A stretch of DNA of 64,000 bases from Micropterix aruncella (GCA_944548615.1 OX155960.1:9420799-9484798), one strand, 5' to 3'. Positions 41,773 through 52,300 are shown, counted from the stretch's first letter. A program made the numbers and translations. The notes: generated from the letters alone by a model not told the origin.

Positions 41773-42429
41773 GAACGAATTCACTCACAGCCCGCCTTCG
41801 CACTCCCGTTCTCTATTTTGTTTTACCGCTATGGACCGGACAGTAAAAAAATGAGAGCACGCCCGGCTTTTCGAACGCGACTTTTCGAAGGCGACTTCGA
41901 GGCGTTTCGAACGCGACCAGCCAATGGGCTATCAGCCCTGACGGTCCCGAGCACTGATTTTGTACGCAGCGGACCATATTCATTGTGCCGGCCGTCCACA
42001 CGCACGGATTTGGTACGGACCGGACCATATCCGCTCCGGACCGCCGCGGACACAAATAATAAATACCAGCTGACCCGTGCCCAGTTCGTTGGGCGGTAAA
42101 ACTTTTTACTTGTGATGAAATTATGAGTGTGGTTTGGTTATTACTGAGTGCTATGATTTATTTCCTGACTGGCAAAAGAAGGGTTATATTTTTACTGCAT
42201 ATGTATGTATGTATTTGCATGCCAATTTGACTATATTATCGTTATTTGTGAGTGTCTCCTTGTGAGTGTCTTATTTGTGAGTGTCTTATCTCTTTAACCA
42301 TTTATGCAGTAAAAGTGGAATTATATGCAGTAAAAGGGAAAAGTCTTTTGTTTTAAACACTTGAGCAGCGTTAAAGCAGCGTTAGTTAGAAACGTTTTCG
42401 TTCGACCGTTATTTGCAAATCTGACTACC

Positions 42430-42592
42430 ACGAAAAAGTCTTTTCATTTTTCGAATTAATATATAGCCTATGACACTCACAAAAAACGTGGCTGTCTATT
42501 GGTAAAAGAATTTTCAAAATCGGTTCAGCAGATCCAGAGATTACTTCCTACAACGTCACAAACTTTACCTCTTTATAATATTAGTATAGATT
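42430..42592 (-). mobile_element. Helitron-like lepidopteran repeat, fragment
   Basis: On the minus strand: ATCTATACTAATATTATAAA, GAGGTAAAGTTTGTGACG, TGAACCGATTTTGAAAATTC and ATAGGCTATATATTAATTCG. The order (TACTAATATTATA start, rule-like GAACCGATTTTGA, ATAGGCTATAT) is shared by common lepidopteran Helitron-derived repeats. Confidence 0.55.
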
Positions 42593-42839
42593 ATTGTCGC
42601 CGACTACTCTACAGACGAATTCGGTTCGGAGCGGACCAAATCCGCGATCCGGCCGTACCAAATCCGAGCGTGTGTTACGGCTATTACATACACAAAAATA
42701 GGTAGAGGCAAATACAAAAGTGTTATTGGAGTATATAGCTATCTATGTAAGTAACTTAGGATGAGTGATAAAATAAGAGATAGCATTCTTGCAAAAAAGA
42801 ATCAAAGCACTCAGCAGATTAGAAACACTGAAAACTTCC

Positions 42840-43180
42840 CACCATTATTTATACGCATAACTCGGATTTACGCCCAATAAAATGCATATTATCGCGCATT
42901 AGCTTAGACGCGTATTCGGGGTAATCTAGAGCTTTCTGCTCGATTTCTAAGAGCGCCAACTCATAAATCACGCCCAATCTCCCCTCAGCGGCCTGTCAAA
43001 GTCCTTTAAATGCGACTCTTTTCAAAGGCAAAGAATACAAAAACACGCAAGTGAGTTACCAGTCGTCGGGCTCGAGCCTGCCAACTGTCGAATTTCGCGC
43101 TGTTGATAGAAGAAAAAAAGATTTATAGTTTTTTCAGTACCTAAGCCGTGTCAGCTAGGTCTGTGCTGAAAGGTGAGTAT
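42840..43180 (+). promoter_or_regulatory. Possible promoter with short first exon (speculative)
   Basis: Non-repetitive block. TTCAGT, an arthropod initiator, lies at 43133-43138; AAGGTGAGT, a consensus 5' splice site, follows at 43170-43178. Upstream sequence has several CATAAATCA / CCCAATAAA-type strings. No downstream coding exon is visible in the window, so this rests on two short motifs only. Confidence 0.15.
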
Positions 43181-43335
43181 TATCGCGTGATTAATTAATT
43201 ACATTATAAATGTAGCGACGTTTCCCGACAACTGAAGCAGCGCGCGCGGTGAGAGCGGTATAAGAGATATGTGGGGAGCTCAGAAAGTTTTGCGAAAATA
43301 AAAAGAAATATCCTGAGGGTTAAACTTTAATTATT

Positions 43336-43449
43336 ATTACTTTCCCGGGCCACCAACCAACTAGGAGCGCAAGTATTGTGAAAGCACATTTTTTTTCGAG
43401 ATGAAGACGGAAATATCTGTTTTGAGACCCCCTGGGCCGATTAAGACCA
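43336..43449 (+). repeat. SINE-like repeat, truncated by the next element
   Basis: ACTTTCCCGGGCCACCAACC, TTTTCGAGATGAAGACGGAA and GGCCGATTAAGACCA match 13105-13320 and 49615-50000. In those copies the text continues TTTTC; here it changes to TGTTGGTACTT. Confidence 0.55.
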
Positions 43450-43942
43450 TGTTGGTACTTCGCCCAACATATCGAGTCAACAAAAGAATTAGATTCTAGA
43501 AATTCATAACCGCAAACACACTTAATATTACACGCACCAACCGACATTGAATTCCATATAATTTCGGCAATTAATGCAGACACAGCCGATGACTAATATC
43601 GATTCAATCCTACATACTCACTTCCCCCACGCCTACGGCATTGCATCATTTAATGCGCTATATAAACCCATACATTCGATCGAATATTTATCATCCTCTA
43701 GCGGCAGTCAACCGCATTGTTCACGAGTACACGCGCTCTTCATCATCATCGAACAGTCTCTTCATTATCCGCGATATCAATCTTCAACCACTCAGCCGCG
43801 ATCATCATCTTCATTCACACACTACACACACTGCGACTTATCATTCGAAGCGTTACAACTGGCAAGCATCAAATACCTTCTGCAATAAATTACTTCAACT
43901 TCAACAGGAAGACTTTTACTACGGAGAAAACCCCTGATGACA
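43450..43942 (+). mobile_element. Possible solo LTR or truncated LTR element
   Basis: It interrupts the SINE-like repeat and starts TGTTGGTACTTCGCCCAACA. It has a TATA box (TATATAAA, 43659-43666) and AATAAA at 43884, and could end at CCCCTGATGACA (43942). TG...CA ends with promoter and polyadenylation signals in that order fit a Ty3-type LTR. No target duplication and no adjoining gag-pol were found. Confidence 0.35.
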
Positions 43943-44050
43943 CCACACCCTCACTCACGAGCAATTGGAGTCTAGTGAGGGGTGGTCCCTCACAACCACA
44001 TCCAGGTTGAGGTCCCTTTGTTTGTCTATCTAATGGGCCCTGAAGCAGTG

Positions 44051-44310
44051 AGAGCTAATGCGCCCTGTTGCAGTTTGGCCACTAAGATCCATGTATGGAT
44101 GCAACTGGTAGTAAGGGCGCGAGCGTTGGCCGGTTGGGTGATTAACCTGGTTATCTCGAGGTAAGGCGTCGGCTTCTTACTGGCGTGTGGCGTAACTAGA
44201 CGGTGGAATGTTTTCATCCCAAGTCTTCTGCGCTCACCTCACGGGAGAACGATAAATATCGTTAAAACCTTCTGAGGTGACGGGTTCGCCCGTTGTAGTT
44301 GACAGCTCTA
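44051..44310 (-). mobile_element. 664-bp family, internally deleted 260-bp copy
   Basis: The low end AGAGCTAATGCGCCCTGTTG matches the family 3' end; the high end CGGGTTCGCCCGTTGTAGTT then GACAGCTCTA matches the 5' end. About 400 bp between the 3' block and ACTGGTAGTAAGGGCGCGAG is missing. Confidence 0.7.
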
Positions 44311-44958
44311 GTAGCTCATGGTAACTTTAAGAAGCACCTCTACACTCTTTATAACGTATATCCACTGATCAAATAGTGGTACTAGATTGCTAACCGCCGT
44401 ACTACATTAATCCTTAAAAGACCATGGGAAATATTATGTGTCCCATAATTTAAAAAATCATGTTATAAATTATCAAATACGAATAATTTAAAAATTATAT
44501 TTTTTCTATATTGTTGAGTCATAACAATTTTAATAGTAGCAATAATATATATTTTTTTAAATATACCGTTATTTTTAATAGCGCAAATGACCAAGAAACT
44601 CGGATGATTTAAAATAATTGAATTAAATATTTGTGGCGACTTTTGAATTTGTTTTTTCTTCTTTGTTTAGTTCGTTTTCAGTAGGTATGTATGATTACGA
44701 GTTAAATAATATAATAATCGAATTTCGGATAACTTTGCAACTTTATGTCCCATCAATTATGTCCCCATCCCATTAGCAGGGACACTTATGTCCCATCAAT
44801 CTATAAAAAATCTATTGAACCAATTCTTACAAAACTTGACATATATGTTATTTATATCGCCCTTTAACAGTTTATATATCAAAAATTGCAATACTCTACC
44901 ACAAAGCTTATGGTCCTCAAAGGGTTAAATTAACGAATTACGTACACGCGTATCATTT
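44311..44958. other. AT-rich intergenic
   Basis: No gene. TTATGTCCCATCAAT is present twice near 44746-44800. Confidence 0.35.
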
Positions 44959-45885
44959 TTAACACGCTTTTATTAGGTCGACCTGTATGTAACTAATTAT
45001 GTAATGCAACATTTCGGGGTATTTCGGGGTATTGTAATGGATTTCACAACGTTATGTGACGCGTGAGCCTATGAACTTATGATTAATGTTTTTATTATGA
45101 TTATGTTTTTAACACGCGGTAACTAAGGTAACTAATTTAACCATCATCCAAGGATCGTAGCGTCATGAAAATTGGCAGCTGTATGTAGTTCTGATGACAA
45201 TACAATAACATGGTACTGTCGAACTGATCTGATGATGGAGTCGGAGGATATGAACTGGGACTTCATTATGGAACATCGGACTATGGACTTGTTAGAAAAG
45301 TCTTGGAATGAACTTTGACCACGATTAGGTTTCAAGGTCTGATGATGAAGCCGGAAGATAGGCATTGGCATTCCATGATGGAATATATAGTATCATAGCT
45401 GTGTTTGGACTTGTTAGAAAGGTCTTGTAATGAACTTTGACCACTATTAAGTTTCACGGTCTGATGATGAAGCCGGAAGACAGGAACTGGAATTCCATGA
45501 TAGAATATCGTATCATAGTCGTGTTTGCACTTGTGAGAAAGGTCACGTAATGGACTTTGAACACGATCAGGTTTCAAGGTTATAACAAACCTATTATATA
45601 TTGACTTGTAAATATTGAGTGTAAATATTGACATAGGTGCCTGTATAAAATGTAGAGTGTAAATAGAATCTATAGACATGGAGAGTGTAAATAGAATAAT
45701 ATTGATATATCTATATACGACGTATATTGACGTGTAAATAGGGTAGTAGGTTGTTAAAGATCCCACCCAAGCCAAGGTGAGAAAAGTGCCGAGGAATGAG
45801 TGGCACGAGGGTAGTTAATAATATCATTTTTTTGGTTTTTACGTGCATTTATAAAAGCGTGTTTTTAGGGAAACTATTAATTTAT
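44959..45885 (-). mobile_element. Minisatellite-bearing element, copy 3
   Basis: Same inverted ends as copy 2 (TAACACGCTTTTATTAGGTC and ATTTATAAAAGCGTGTTTTT). Three tandem units carry small deletions. Two insertions set it apart: 45015-45115, which corresponds to the right end of copy 1, and 45735-45835 (GGTAGTAGGTTGTTAAAGAT), absent from copy 2. A MITE sits immediately to its right. Confidence 0.7.
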
Positions 45886-45894
45886 TCATACTAA

Positions 45895-46193
45895 GGGCTC
45901 GATTGCGTTTCTTCGTGAACTAAAATCGGAAATTAGTCCATGTGAACGAGACAGGGCAATATGCTAGAGCGGAGTGTGAGAGGACCGGTTGTCACTTTCT
46001 CGCATTAAAACTGAGCGCCAAGGTCAAATCTTACACCGCACGAAATATGCTCGAATTTATTCGGACGAGTATAAGTTCAACAGGTAGTATTTATCGACGA
46101 TCGTTCATTTCATATTCCGCTATAACGTATTACTCTGTCTCGTTCGCTTGGACTAATTTTAGTTTTAGTTTACAAAGAAACGCAATCGGGCCC
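45895..46193 (-). mobile_element. MITE with GGGCTCGATTGCG ends, copy 2
   Basis: TAA at 45892-45894 and 46194-46196 flanks GGGCTCGATTGCGTTTCTTC and AAGAAACGCAATCGGGCCC. It is the reverse complement of 8897-9203 with high similarity, including GAACGATCGTCGATAAAT. The open frame through it is fortuitous. Confidence 0.8.
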
Positions 46194-46869
46194 TAATAAT
46201 ACTTAAATACACAACATTTTATTGATATGCTAGCGTCCATTTTAGGCATGATTATCTGTTATGTACATCACTTTATGATTTTATTTCTAGGGTTAAGCTG
46301 TCGGCCTGGTTAAATACATAATATTAATAATAATATCAGTAGCACACAACTCCTTATAAACGGGCTTATGTTCTAGTTAAGTTTAATCTCTATAGTGTGA
46401 ATAAGGTGTTACCTTGATGCAAATATAATTATTAAAGCGAAATAATGGAAGCACTGCACAGTGAAACACGCGAAAGGTCTAATTAAAAATCCTCCTTCCG
46501 CCTAATATACAATTCTTAAGAGCGGTAGCAATTGTGAAGTCCTGGAAGCGGCCCGCAGCCGAGACGGAGCCCCATTCGGCGCGGCAAGAAGCGCCGTAAC
46601 GAATGCAGTTAACATTTTATTTAATAAAGGGGCCTTTGAATTTCCTGTCGGTTAAGCGAAACGAGAATTTCCACCGCGGAACCACCCAAAGGTTCCGTTT
46701 TAATTTGAGCATAACTATACTTGGCAAACTAGGCTGCCATGCAATTCTACGATAGGAGCGGGTCTTTTAGAAACCGGGCGGTGAGTAGATCAGTGTACTT
46801 ATGAGCATTGTCTAAGTTGTTCTATGCCAGGGATCGTCAAACTTTTAAAACGGAAGAGTTTAATGGTCT
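46194..46869. other. Unrecognised; balanced block at 46480-46760
   Basis: 46480-46760 has balanced composition (GGAAGCGGCCCGCAGCCGAG, GGTTCCGTTTTAATTTGAGC) without any repeat partner here; possibly single-copy non-coding DNA. Confidence 0.3.
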
Positions 46870-47015
46870 TTTTACACGACTGCTCAACTACAAAGAAGTG
46901 TAATATGTTCAGGGTTCATTTATGCATATTTTCCGTTTTTCATTGCGCCGTAATTTCTAACGGCTTGAACCGATTTAGAAGTGTGTAGCGTTGTTAGAAT
47001 CGATATGTCATGGCG
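46870..47015 (-). repeat. ~290-bp dispersed repeat, partial copy 3
   Basis: ACGACTGCTCAACTACAAAG, GTGTAATATGTTCAGGGTTC and GAACCGATTTAGAAGTGTGT form the reverse complement of the right half of 22735-23020. Confidence 0.55.
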
Positions 47016-47871
47016 AGTATTTATATATTTTTATTTTATTTTATTTATTTATTTCCATAATTCAAGATACAATTTACAAAAAGGAAATCCTTATCTTAAC
47101 ACAAAAATATTTTATAATAAGTGTACATATTATACCTAGCTTAGAAAGGAAATTCATCTTTTTTGACATATCGCTTTACCACCTCACTAGGTATGAACCT
47201 GTGTTGAGATGGTACTAACATCGGTAACTTATTTTGAGACGAAAGGGCAAGAAGTGAATACAATTTAAAGATTAAAGCTAAAATTAAAAAACATCAATAA
47301 AATTAAACAAACTAAATTAAAATTGAAATGTATGACAATCTACTAAGTTATATATAATAATAATATTTTTTTATATATTAGATAAGATAGTATCATACCG
47401 TACTTTGAAAATATCAAGTGACAGTTGTCTAAATGTATATATACATGTCATTAAATTAATATAAATGTATCCTGTTTAGTGTCAAATTAAAGGTTTGATT
47501 AAGTACATTCTTAAAATGTATATTTATTTATTTTATTCACGTATTTAAAGCTATTTAAAAAAAAATACAATTTACAATTATATCATTAAATAAAACATTA
47601 AACTAAATTACGTAAACCACAGAAAGAAATTCAACTCTTATAAGATGATGCATATTGTCCGATGTCGCCCAACTAAGCGTAGCTTGTGCTTGGGCGGATA
47701 TTATATATACACAGTGTACATTAATTAATATAAAAGTTAAAAAAAACAGGAACACAAGTAAATAGGTAAAGTTTAAAAAAATAAGGAAACTTAAAATGAT
47801 TTAAAACATGGGAGTTATATGCACATTATATAAAACATATATTTAACTAAATATTTAAAAAATCAAAAAGC
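47016..47871. other. AT-rich intergenic
   Basis: TTTTATTTTATTTATTTATT at 47030 looks like a minus-strand LINE tail with unrecognised 3' UTR to its right. No gene. Confidence 0.35.
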
Positions 47872-48556
47872 AATTAAAAATACGTGTGGCACTCGGGGAC
47901 TGCCGCGGTAAAGCTATTGTGTAGCATTTTTAACAACTTATGCAATTATAATTATTTATTTATTTTATTTATTTTATTTTTTCTGATATCAGATAACTGC
48001 GCTTTATCGGAAAACGTTTAAATTATTCCGAATCATTTGCGGCTGCGAAAGCAAATGATTCGGAAAAATTTAAAAGTCTTCCGATAGAGCGCCGCGCACC
48101 AATTTTTTATTTGATAAAGTAAAAAACCGGAATAATCGAAAAAAATCGTAGATAAAAAGATAGATAATTAAATTATCTTTAAAATGGTGCAGGTTTCATA
48201 ATAATACGCCAGATAGTATTTGCTTTTGTAGATAGTACTTTTGCTTTCCAGATAGTAGTTGCTTTTCCAGATAGTAGTTGCTTTTCCAGATAGTAGTTGT
48301 TTTTGTGTTCGGTTTGACCTAATTTCACAACTTAATTACACTATGTAATATAAACAAAATCTAAAATATTCAAAGCTAAGAATATTAGGAAAATGTTCTT
48401 GTTTAACATATATTTTTTTCGAATCGTAAGCAGTACTCGTTTAGACGTAATTATCAGTTTAAAATAATTAATTTTCGTTAAGAAATTTCTTCATTCGGTC
48501 GCCGCGCTGGCCGAGGCCCGCGATAAACGCTATGGAATAGCTTAAAAAACCTAATA
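47872..48556 (-). mobile_element. ~590-bp hairpin-bearing repeat, copy 2
   Basis: Reverse complement of 29382-29975, including CACTCGGGGACTGCCGCGGT, the stem CGGAAAACGTTTAAATTATT / AAAATTTAAAAGTCTTCCG and GCTGGCCGAGGCCCGCGATA. It is ~90 bp longer because of a short tandem expansion. Confidence 0.7.
48216..48306. repeat. Tandem TTGCTTTTCCAGATAGTAG
   Basis: Four to five units of ~19-20 bases; the other copy of the host repeat has a single CAAATACTATCTGG equivalent (29640-29654), so the array arose after the copies split. Confidence 0.7.
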
Positions 48557-48977
48557 AAAAAAATAAAACAATAGTGTTCATAGTCATACTTAAAACCTAA
48601 TCAAATAGTTTTAAAAATAATATAGTTCAATTAATTGCAAAGTTAAAAGTAGTTCAAATAGTCATAATCGACAAAGTTAATAAAATAAACAAAGTCTCTA
48701 TCATAGGTATGTATATGGATAAATACATATACCAAACACTTCAAAAAAATCCGTTATAGAAACAATTATAAATACCATAGTTCACTTTCTGTAAGGGCAG
48801 TCGTGTTTTATATTCTTTTTAATATACTCGTATTTACTTGTTACTCTCCTGGCCAACCCAAAAGTGACGAGGTTTGATCGATGACAGCTGACGTTAATCG
48901 CGTCGTTCAGTCGAGGCTCGCTTGACGTTGCCTGTTGGGTTTCTAAGCTAGAAAATAGAGACACATACATATCTTAA

Positions 48978-49501
48978 GGCGACATGAGATCTCAGAAAAT
49001 ATCTGAAATGGTCGGCCACGCGAAAAAATACGCGGGTTAATTTTGTAGGGTTTGACCAATGAAAATCCGGCGTTGACGAAGCGTCAGAAACAGATTCCAC
49101 GTCCTCTCGCGCCGACGACTGGGCGCATACTAAACTTTATATCGCAGCAAAATAACTATCTTTGCGCAGTGGTGGTATAAGAGTGTTAATGGCAATGCAT
49201 ATTTAGCGTAACTCTGAGAGCGGTCTCACGTTTTAATTAATTTTTAATAATTTAAGGCCCAGATTAAAAATGTGGCTTAGCGCGACGCTAGAGAATTAAA
49301 CAGTCAATATAATGAAATTAAAATAAAACACACTCGCCTTAATGTCCAAGGCAATGAGCAACTTTTTTGAGTCTAAATTGTAAATTGATTCCTTATCGAG
49401 GGATTTGATTAGAAACTTTTTTAAATAAATTGTTATATTTTTTGAAAAATTCATAAAACTAAAATTCTTCAGATATGGTCGTTCCCATGTTTCATGTCAC
49501 C
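48978..49501 (+). mobile_element. TTAA-flanked MITE, copy 2 (complete)
   Basis: TTAA (48974-48977) then GGCGACATGAGATCTCAGAA; the right end is CATGTTTCATGTCACC then TTAA (49502-49505). The ends are inverted (GGYGACATGA). Direct orientation relative to 21340-21903. Confidence 0.75.
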
Positions 49502-49614
49502 TTAATTTATAAGGATATTTGTAATTATGAAAAGCGATATGAAACACTGAGGATAACCCTCATCGATTTAGAGTACGTACATTATTCAATTACATATGAA
49601 TAATCATTTTGCTT

Positions 49615-50180
49615 TCTGACCCACCAAACAACGAGGAGGGAACGTATTTTGAACGCGCTAAATATTTGTTTTCGAGACTCATCTCGAAAGTGGGCTCAAA
49701 ATAGTAGCTATGATGTATGAAATGTATCGTACGATTATTTAAATATCTAATTCTAACGCTTTATTTTTTTTTCTAATACTCGTTGAAGAAAAATAGATAG
49801 ATAGATAGATAGATAGAGATTTATTGCACATTAAACAAAAACATACAAAAGGCGGAATTATTGCCTAAAATACAATCTCTTACAGCCAACCTTCGTGGAA
49901 GTGTAAAAATTTCGTATTAGTAACCGTATTAGTAACCATTAGTAACCAAAAAATCGTATTAGTAACCATTTTGAGCCCACTGAGTCGATTAAGACCTTTT
50001 CCAAATGGAAGTATGTCTGTGTGCCTTTGTGTCTAACTGTGTGTATTCATCCAGGATATCGCCCAAACGCCTAATACGGTTGGGCTGAAATTCGGCATGC
50101 AGGTGTTATTTGGCCATGGCAAGAATTAAAAAGGGTGTGGTTGGAATCGGTCCACCAGGGGGCACAATAGTCATATTTCG
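49615..50180 (+). repeat. SINE-like repeat interrupted by a LINE 3' end
   Basis: The left part (GACCCACCAAACAACGAGGA, TTTTGAACGCGCTAAATATT) and right part (TGAGTCGATTAAGACCTTTT, GGCATGCAGGTGTTATTTGG, CATGGCAAGAATTAAAAAGG) are halves of the SINE-like repeat. Between them, 49794-49920 is a GATA tandem plus TTTATTGCACATTAAAC and TCTTACAGCCAACC, the LINE 3' end also seen at 8535-8720. CGTATTAGTAACC is duplicated at 49911 and 49922 and again nearby. Confidence 0.5.
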
Positions 50181-50364
50181 ATTTCGAAATGGTGGACTTA
50201 CTGACTTGATATTTTGATACACGTATGTCTTTTTGAGCAGAAATCAGATTGAATTTTCGCAGTAATTTGCGTAAACGATTGAATCGAACGTGTTTAACGC
50301 GTTGCATTCTCCCTATCAGCACTCATCACCGACTGTCCCTTTCAATACCCATTTTTCAATACCC

Positions 50365-50562
50365 ATTTCGAAAACCCATTCTGTTCAGGGTTGGTCACAC
50401 TCACGGGTCAACACCTATGCGACGGCCTCCACGCATGAAGTGCGAGCCTGGGTAGGACTCTGCCCTTATGGTCAGTTTCCCCTGGGAATCAGCCTTCTGG
50501 CGCTCCTGGACGGTATGCGCACCGTGCGGCGTAAGCCAATCGACTGTGCACTCTGACTAACA
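50365..50562 (-). mobile_element. 664-bp family, piece A (3' part)
   Basis: Minus-oriented 3' third of the family: ACCCATTCTGTTCAGGGTTG to CGACTGTGCACTCTGACTAA. It ends internally at the GTTAG position and lacks the last ~35 bases of the family. Confidence 0.7.
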
Positions 50563-51005
50563 ACTTAGGTTGTCGACTACAGAGGGCGAGCCCGTCACCA
50601 CAGGAACTTTTAACGATTAGTCGTTCTATTTCCCTGAAGTGAGCGTAGAAGACTTGGGACAAAACAGTCCACCATCTAGCTACGCCACAACCCGTTAGAG
50701 ACCAACGCCTTACCGCGAGATAGACAGGAATGCTACCTGGTGGGCGACACTCGCGCCCTTGCTACCAATTGTGACCAGATTTCTCCGGTCTCTCGATTGG
50801 TTCCGAGTTCGAGGTCGCTTACGCGGTCTTCTCCCTTACGAAGCGGTGAAACGGTGTATACCGAATCTATCGCGGACCACGGCGTCCTTTGCCCGGCTCT
50901 TCACCCAGGATCGGATGGCCGATGGTCATTTCAAGAGCAGTCGCCGTAAGGTACGCAACCACCCCCGCTCTATAGGAAACAATACAGCTTCCTGACTCCA
51001 CCGAC
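50563..51005 (+). mobile_element. 664-bp family, piece B (5' part, inverted relative to A)
   Basis: Plus-oriented 5' two-thirds, from CTTAGGTTGTCGACTACAGA to TGACTCCACCGACT. It ends where piece A begins in family coordinates. A and B together account for one element with its 5' part turned around. Confidence 0.7.
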
Positions 51006-51019
51006 TGTTGAATTATTGA

Positions 51020-51683
51020 GGGGCTAACGGGCCCATGATGAGTTGGCCTCGATGACCCATGTGTACAGGGTCGGTCACACTCACGGGTCAACACCCATCC
51101 GACGGCCTCCTCGCATGGGGTGCGAGGCCTGGGTAGGACACTGGGTCAACCAGTCTCCCCTGGGAATCAAACCTCTGGCGCCCCTGGACGGTCTGCGCAC
51201 CGTGCGGGGTTTGCTCCAATCGGTTGTGCTTTCCGACTAACAGTCGGGGGAGTCTGGGAACTGTATTGTTTCCTATAGAGCGGGGGTGGTTGCGTACCTT
51301 ATGGCGACTGCTCTGGAATTGACCATTGGCCATCCGATCCCGGGTAAGAGGCGGGCAAAGGACGCCTTGGTCCGCGAAGATTCGGTGCACTCCGTTTCAC
51401 CGCTTCATAAGGGAGAGGACCGCGCAAGCGACCTCGAACTCGGAACCAATCGAGAGACCGGAGAAATCTGGTCACAATTGGAAGTGAGGGCGCGAGTTCT
51501 CGAGCCCGCCGGGTTTACTCCTGGCTTACTCGCGGTAAGGCGTTGGACTCTCACGGGTTGTGACGTAGCTGGACGTAGAATGTACTGTCCAAAGTCTCTA
51601 CGTTCACTGCAGGGCGATAGAACGACTAATCGTTAAAACGTCCTGTGGTGACGGGCTCGCCCGTTGTAGTTGACACCGCAAGA
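51020..51683 (-). mobile_element. 664-bp family, full-length copy C with perfect 14-bp duplication
   Basis: TGTTGAATTATTGA at 51006-51019 and again at 51684-51697 flanks a 664-bp minus-oriented copy, which in family sense starts TCTTGCGGTGTCAACTACAA and ends GGGCCCGTTAGCCCC. Length and ends agree with the 9467-10130 copy. It inserted just beyond piece B. Open frames cross it on both strands (51286-51636 plus, 51088-51390 minus), but neither is kept in the other copies. Confidence 0.85.
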
Positions 51684-51753
51684 TGTTGAATTATTGATTG
51701 AATTAAACTATTTACATATTGTGCAGCATGGGATGCACTCGGTTTAATTCTCT

Positions 51754-51885
51754 TCATTGAAGAAACTTGTGGTATACGACATTTTTTGTTTTTTTAATAG
51801 GCGCAAGAACAAATAAAGCGAATGATTTGTTGACACGTGAACATGTCACGTACAACTGACAATGAGAAAAACACGGATTTAAATA
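51754..51885 (-). pseudogene. Helitron helicase C-terminal fragment
   Basis: The end of a minus-strand frame reads CFSHCQLYVTCSRVNKSFAL, FVLAPIKKTKNVVYHKFLQ and a stop at 51754. CFSHGQLYVACSRV...LYV......TKNVVY is the final motif (motif VI region) of the Pif1-like helicase in Helitron Rep/Hel proteins; here G has become C and A has become T. The preceding codons (51893-52085) are unrelated repeat sequence (GGTCCATCCGTTCTCGAGTT on the plus strand), so only the last ~43 codons are real. Confidence 0.65.
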
Positions 51886-52085
51886 CATTTTATATGGGAA
51901 AATGTTTTTCCTTTTATTATAATTTTTCGTCAATTTTCCAATTTTTGTTTTTATTTCTGCTATTCGGGACGGAGACAAATACAAATACAACAAATCAAAA
52001 ACCATGAAAATCGGTCCATCCGTTCTCGAGTTATAAGTGTTCGAACAAACTAGACTTTGTTTTATATATATGACATGACGGTTTA

Positions 52086-52088
<3 letters not shown>

Positions 52089-52158
<70 letters not shown>
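52089..52158. repeat. (TA)n microsatellite
   Basis: About 35 uninterrupted TA units. Confidence 0.9.
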
Positions 52159-52159
<1 letters not shown>

Positions 52160-52245
52160 CCATATGCGTTTATCTTATGTAGGAGAGTGGAATGATCAAC
52201 CGAGTCGAAGGCTATAGATAAATCGCAAATGGTAGTTGCTATGGG
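52160..52245 (-). pseudogene. Non-LTR reverse transcriptase palm fragment (duplicate)
   Basis: The minus strand reads PIATTICDLSIAFDSVDHST and LLHKINAYG. D..IAFDSVDH..LL.K. is reverse transcriptase motif A, with the first catalytic Asp. The same segment in slightly changed form occurs at 52930-53042, so part of this LINE is duplicated around the hairpin at 52301. Confidence 0.55.
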
Positions 52246-52300
52246 TAATTTTACTGGCCTTGTTGTCGTTTCATTAAATGTATCATTGCATCGTAAATAT

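Larger units (their letters stand above)
41450..42680. mobile_element. 1.2-kb TIR element with repeated subterminal motifs
   Basis: Left end CCGTAACAGACCCTCGGATT, continuing TGGTACGG; the right end is its inverse (CCGTACCAAATCCGAGCGTG then TGTTACGG). The motif GGATTTGGTACGG or CGGACCAAATCCG recurs near 41465, 41498, 42003 and 42637. Subterminal motif repeats are typical of hAT- or P-like elements. No transposase frame is present. Two other elements are nested inside. Confidence 0.6.

Noticed and set aside
41557..42099. 180-codon plus-strand frame
   Set aside because: Crosses a foldback element and subterminal repeats; both strands are open because of GC content.
43574..44010. Three overlapping ~100-codon frames
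   Set aside because: His/Ser/Thr-rich in all frames, located in an LTR-like segment; no protein features.
51286..51636. 116-codon frame in copy C
   Set aside because: Antisense to the frame of the other copies and not maintained; repeat, not gene.
52089..52158. Possible origin or regulatory role of the TA tract
   Set aside because: A simple microsatellite explains it; nothing else supports a function.
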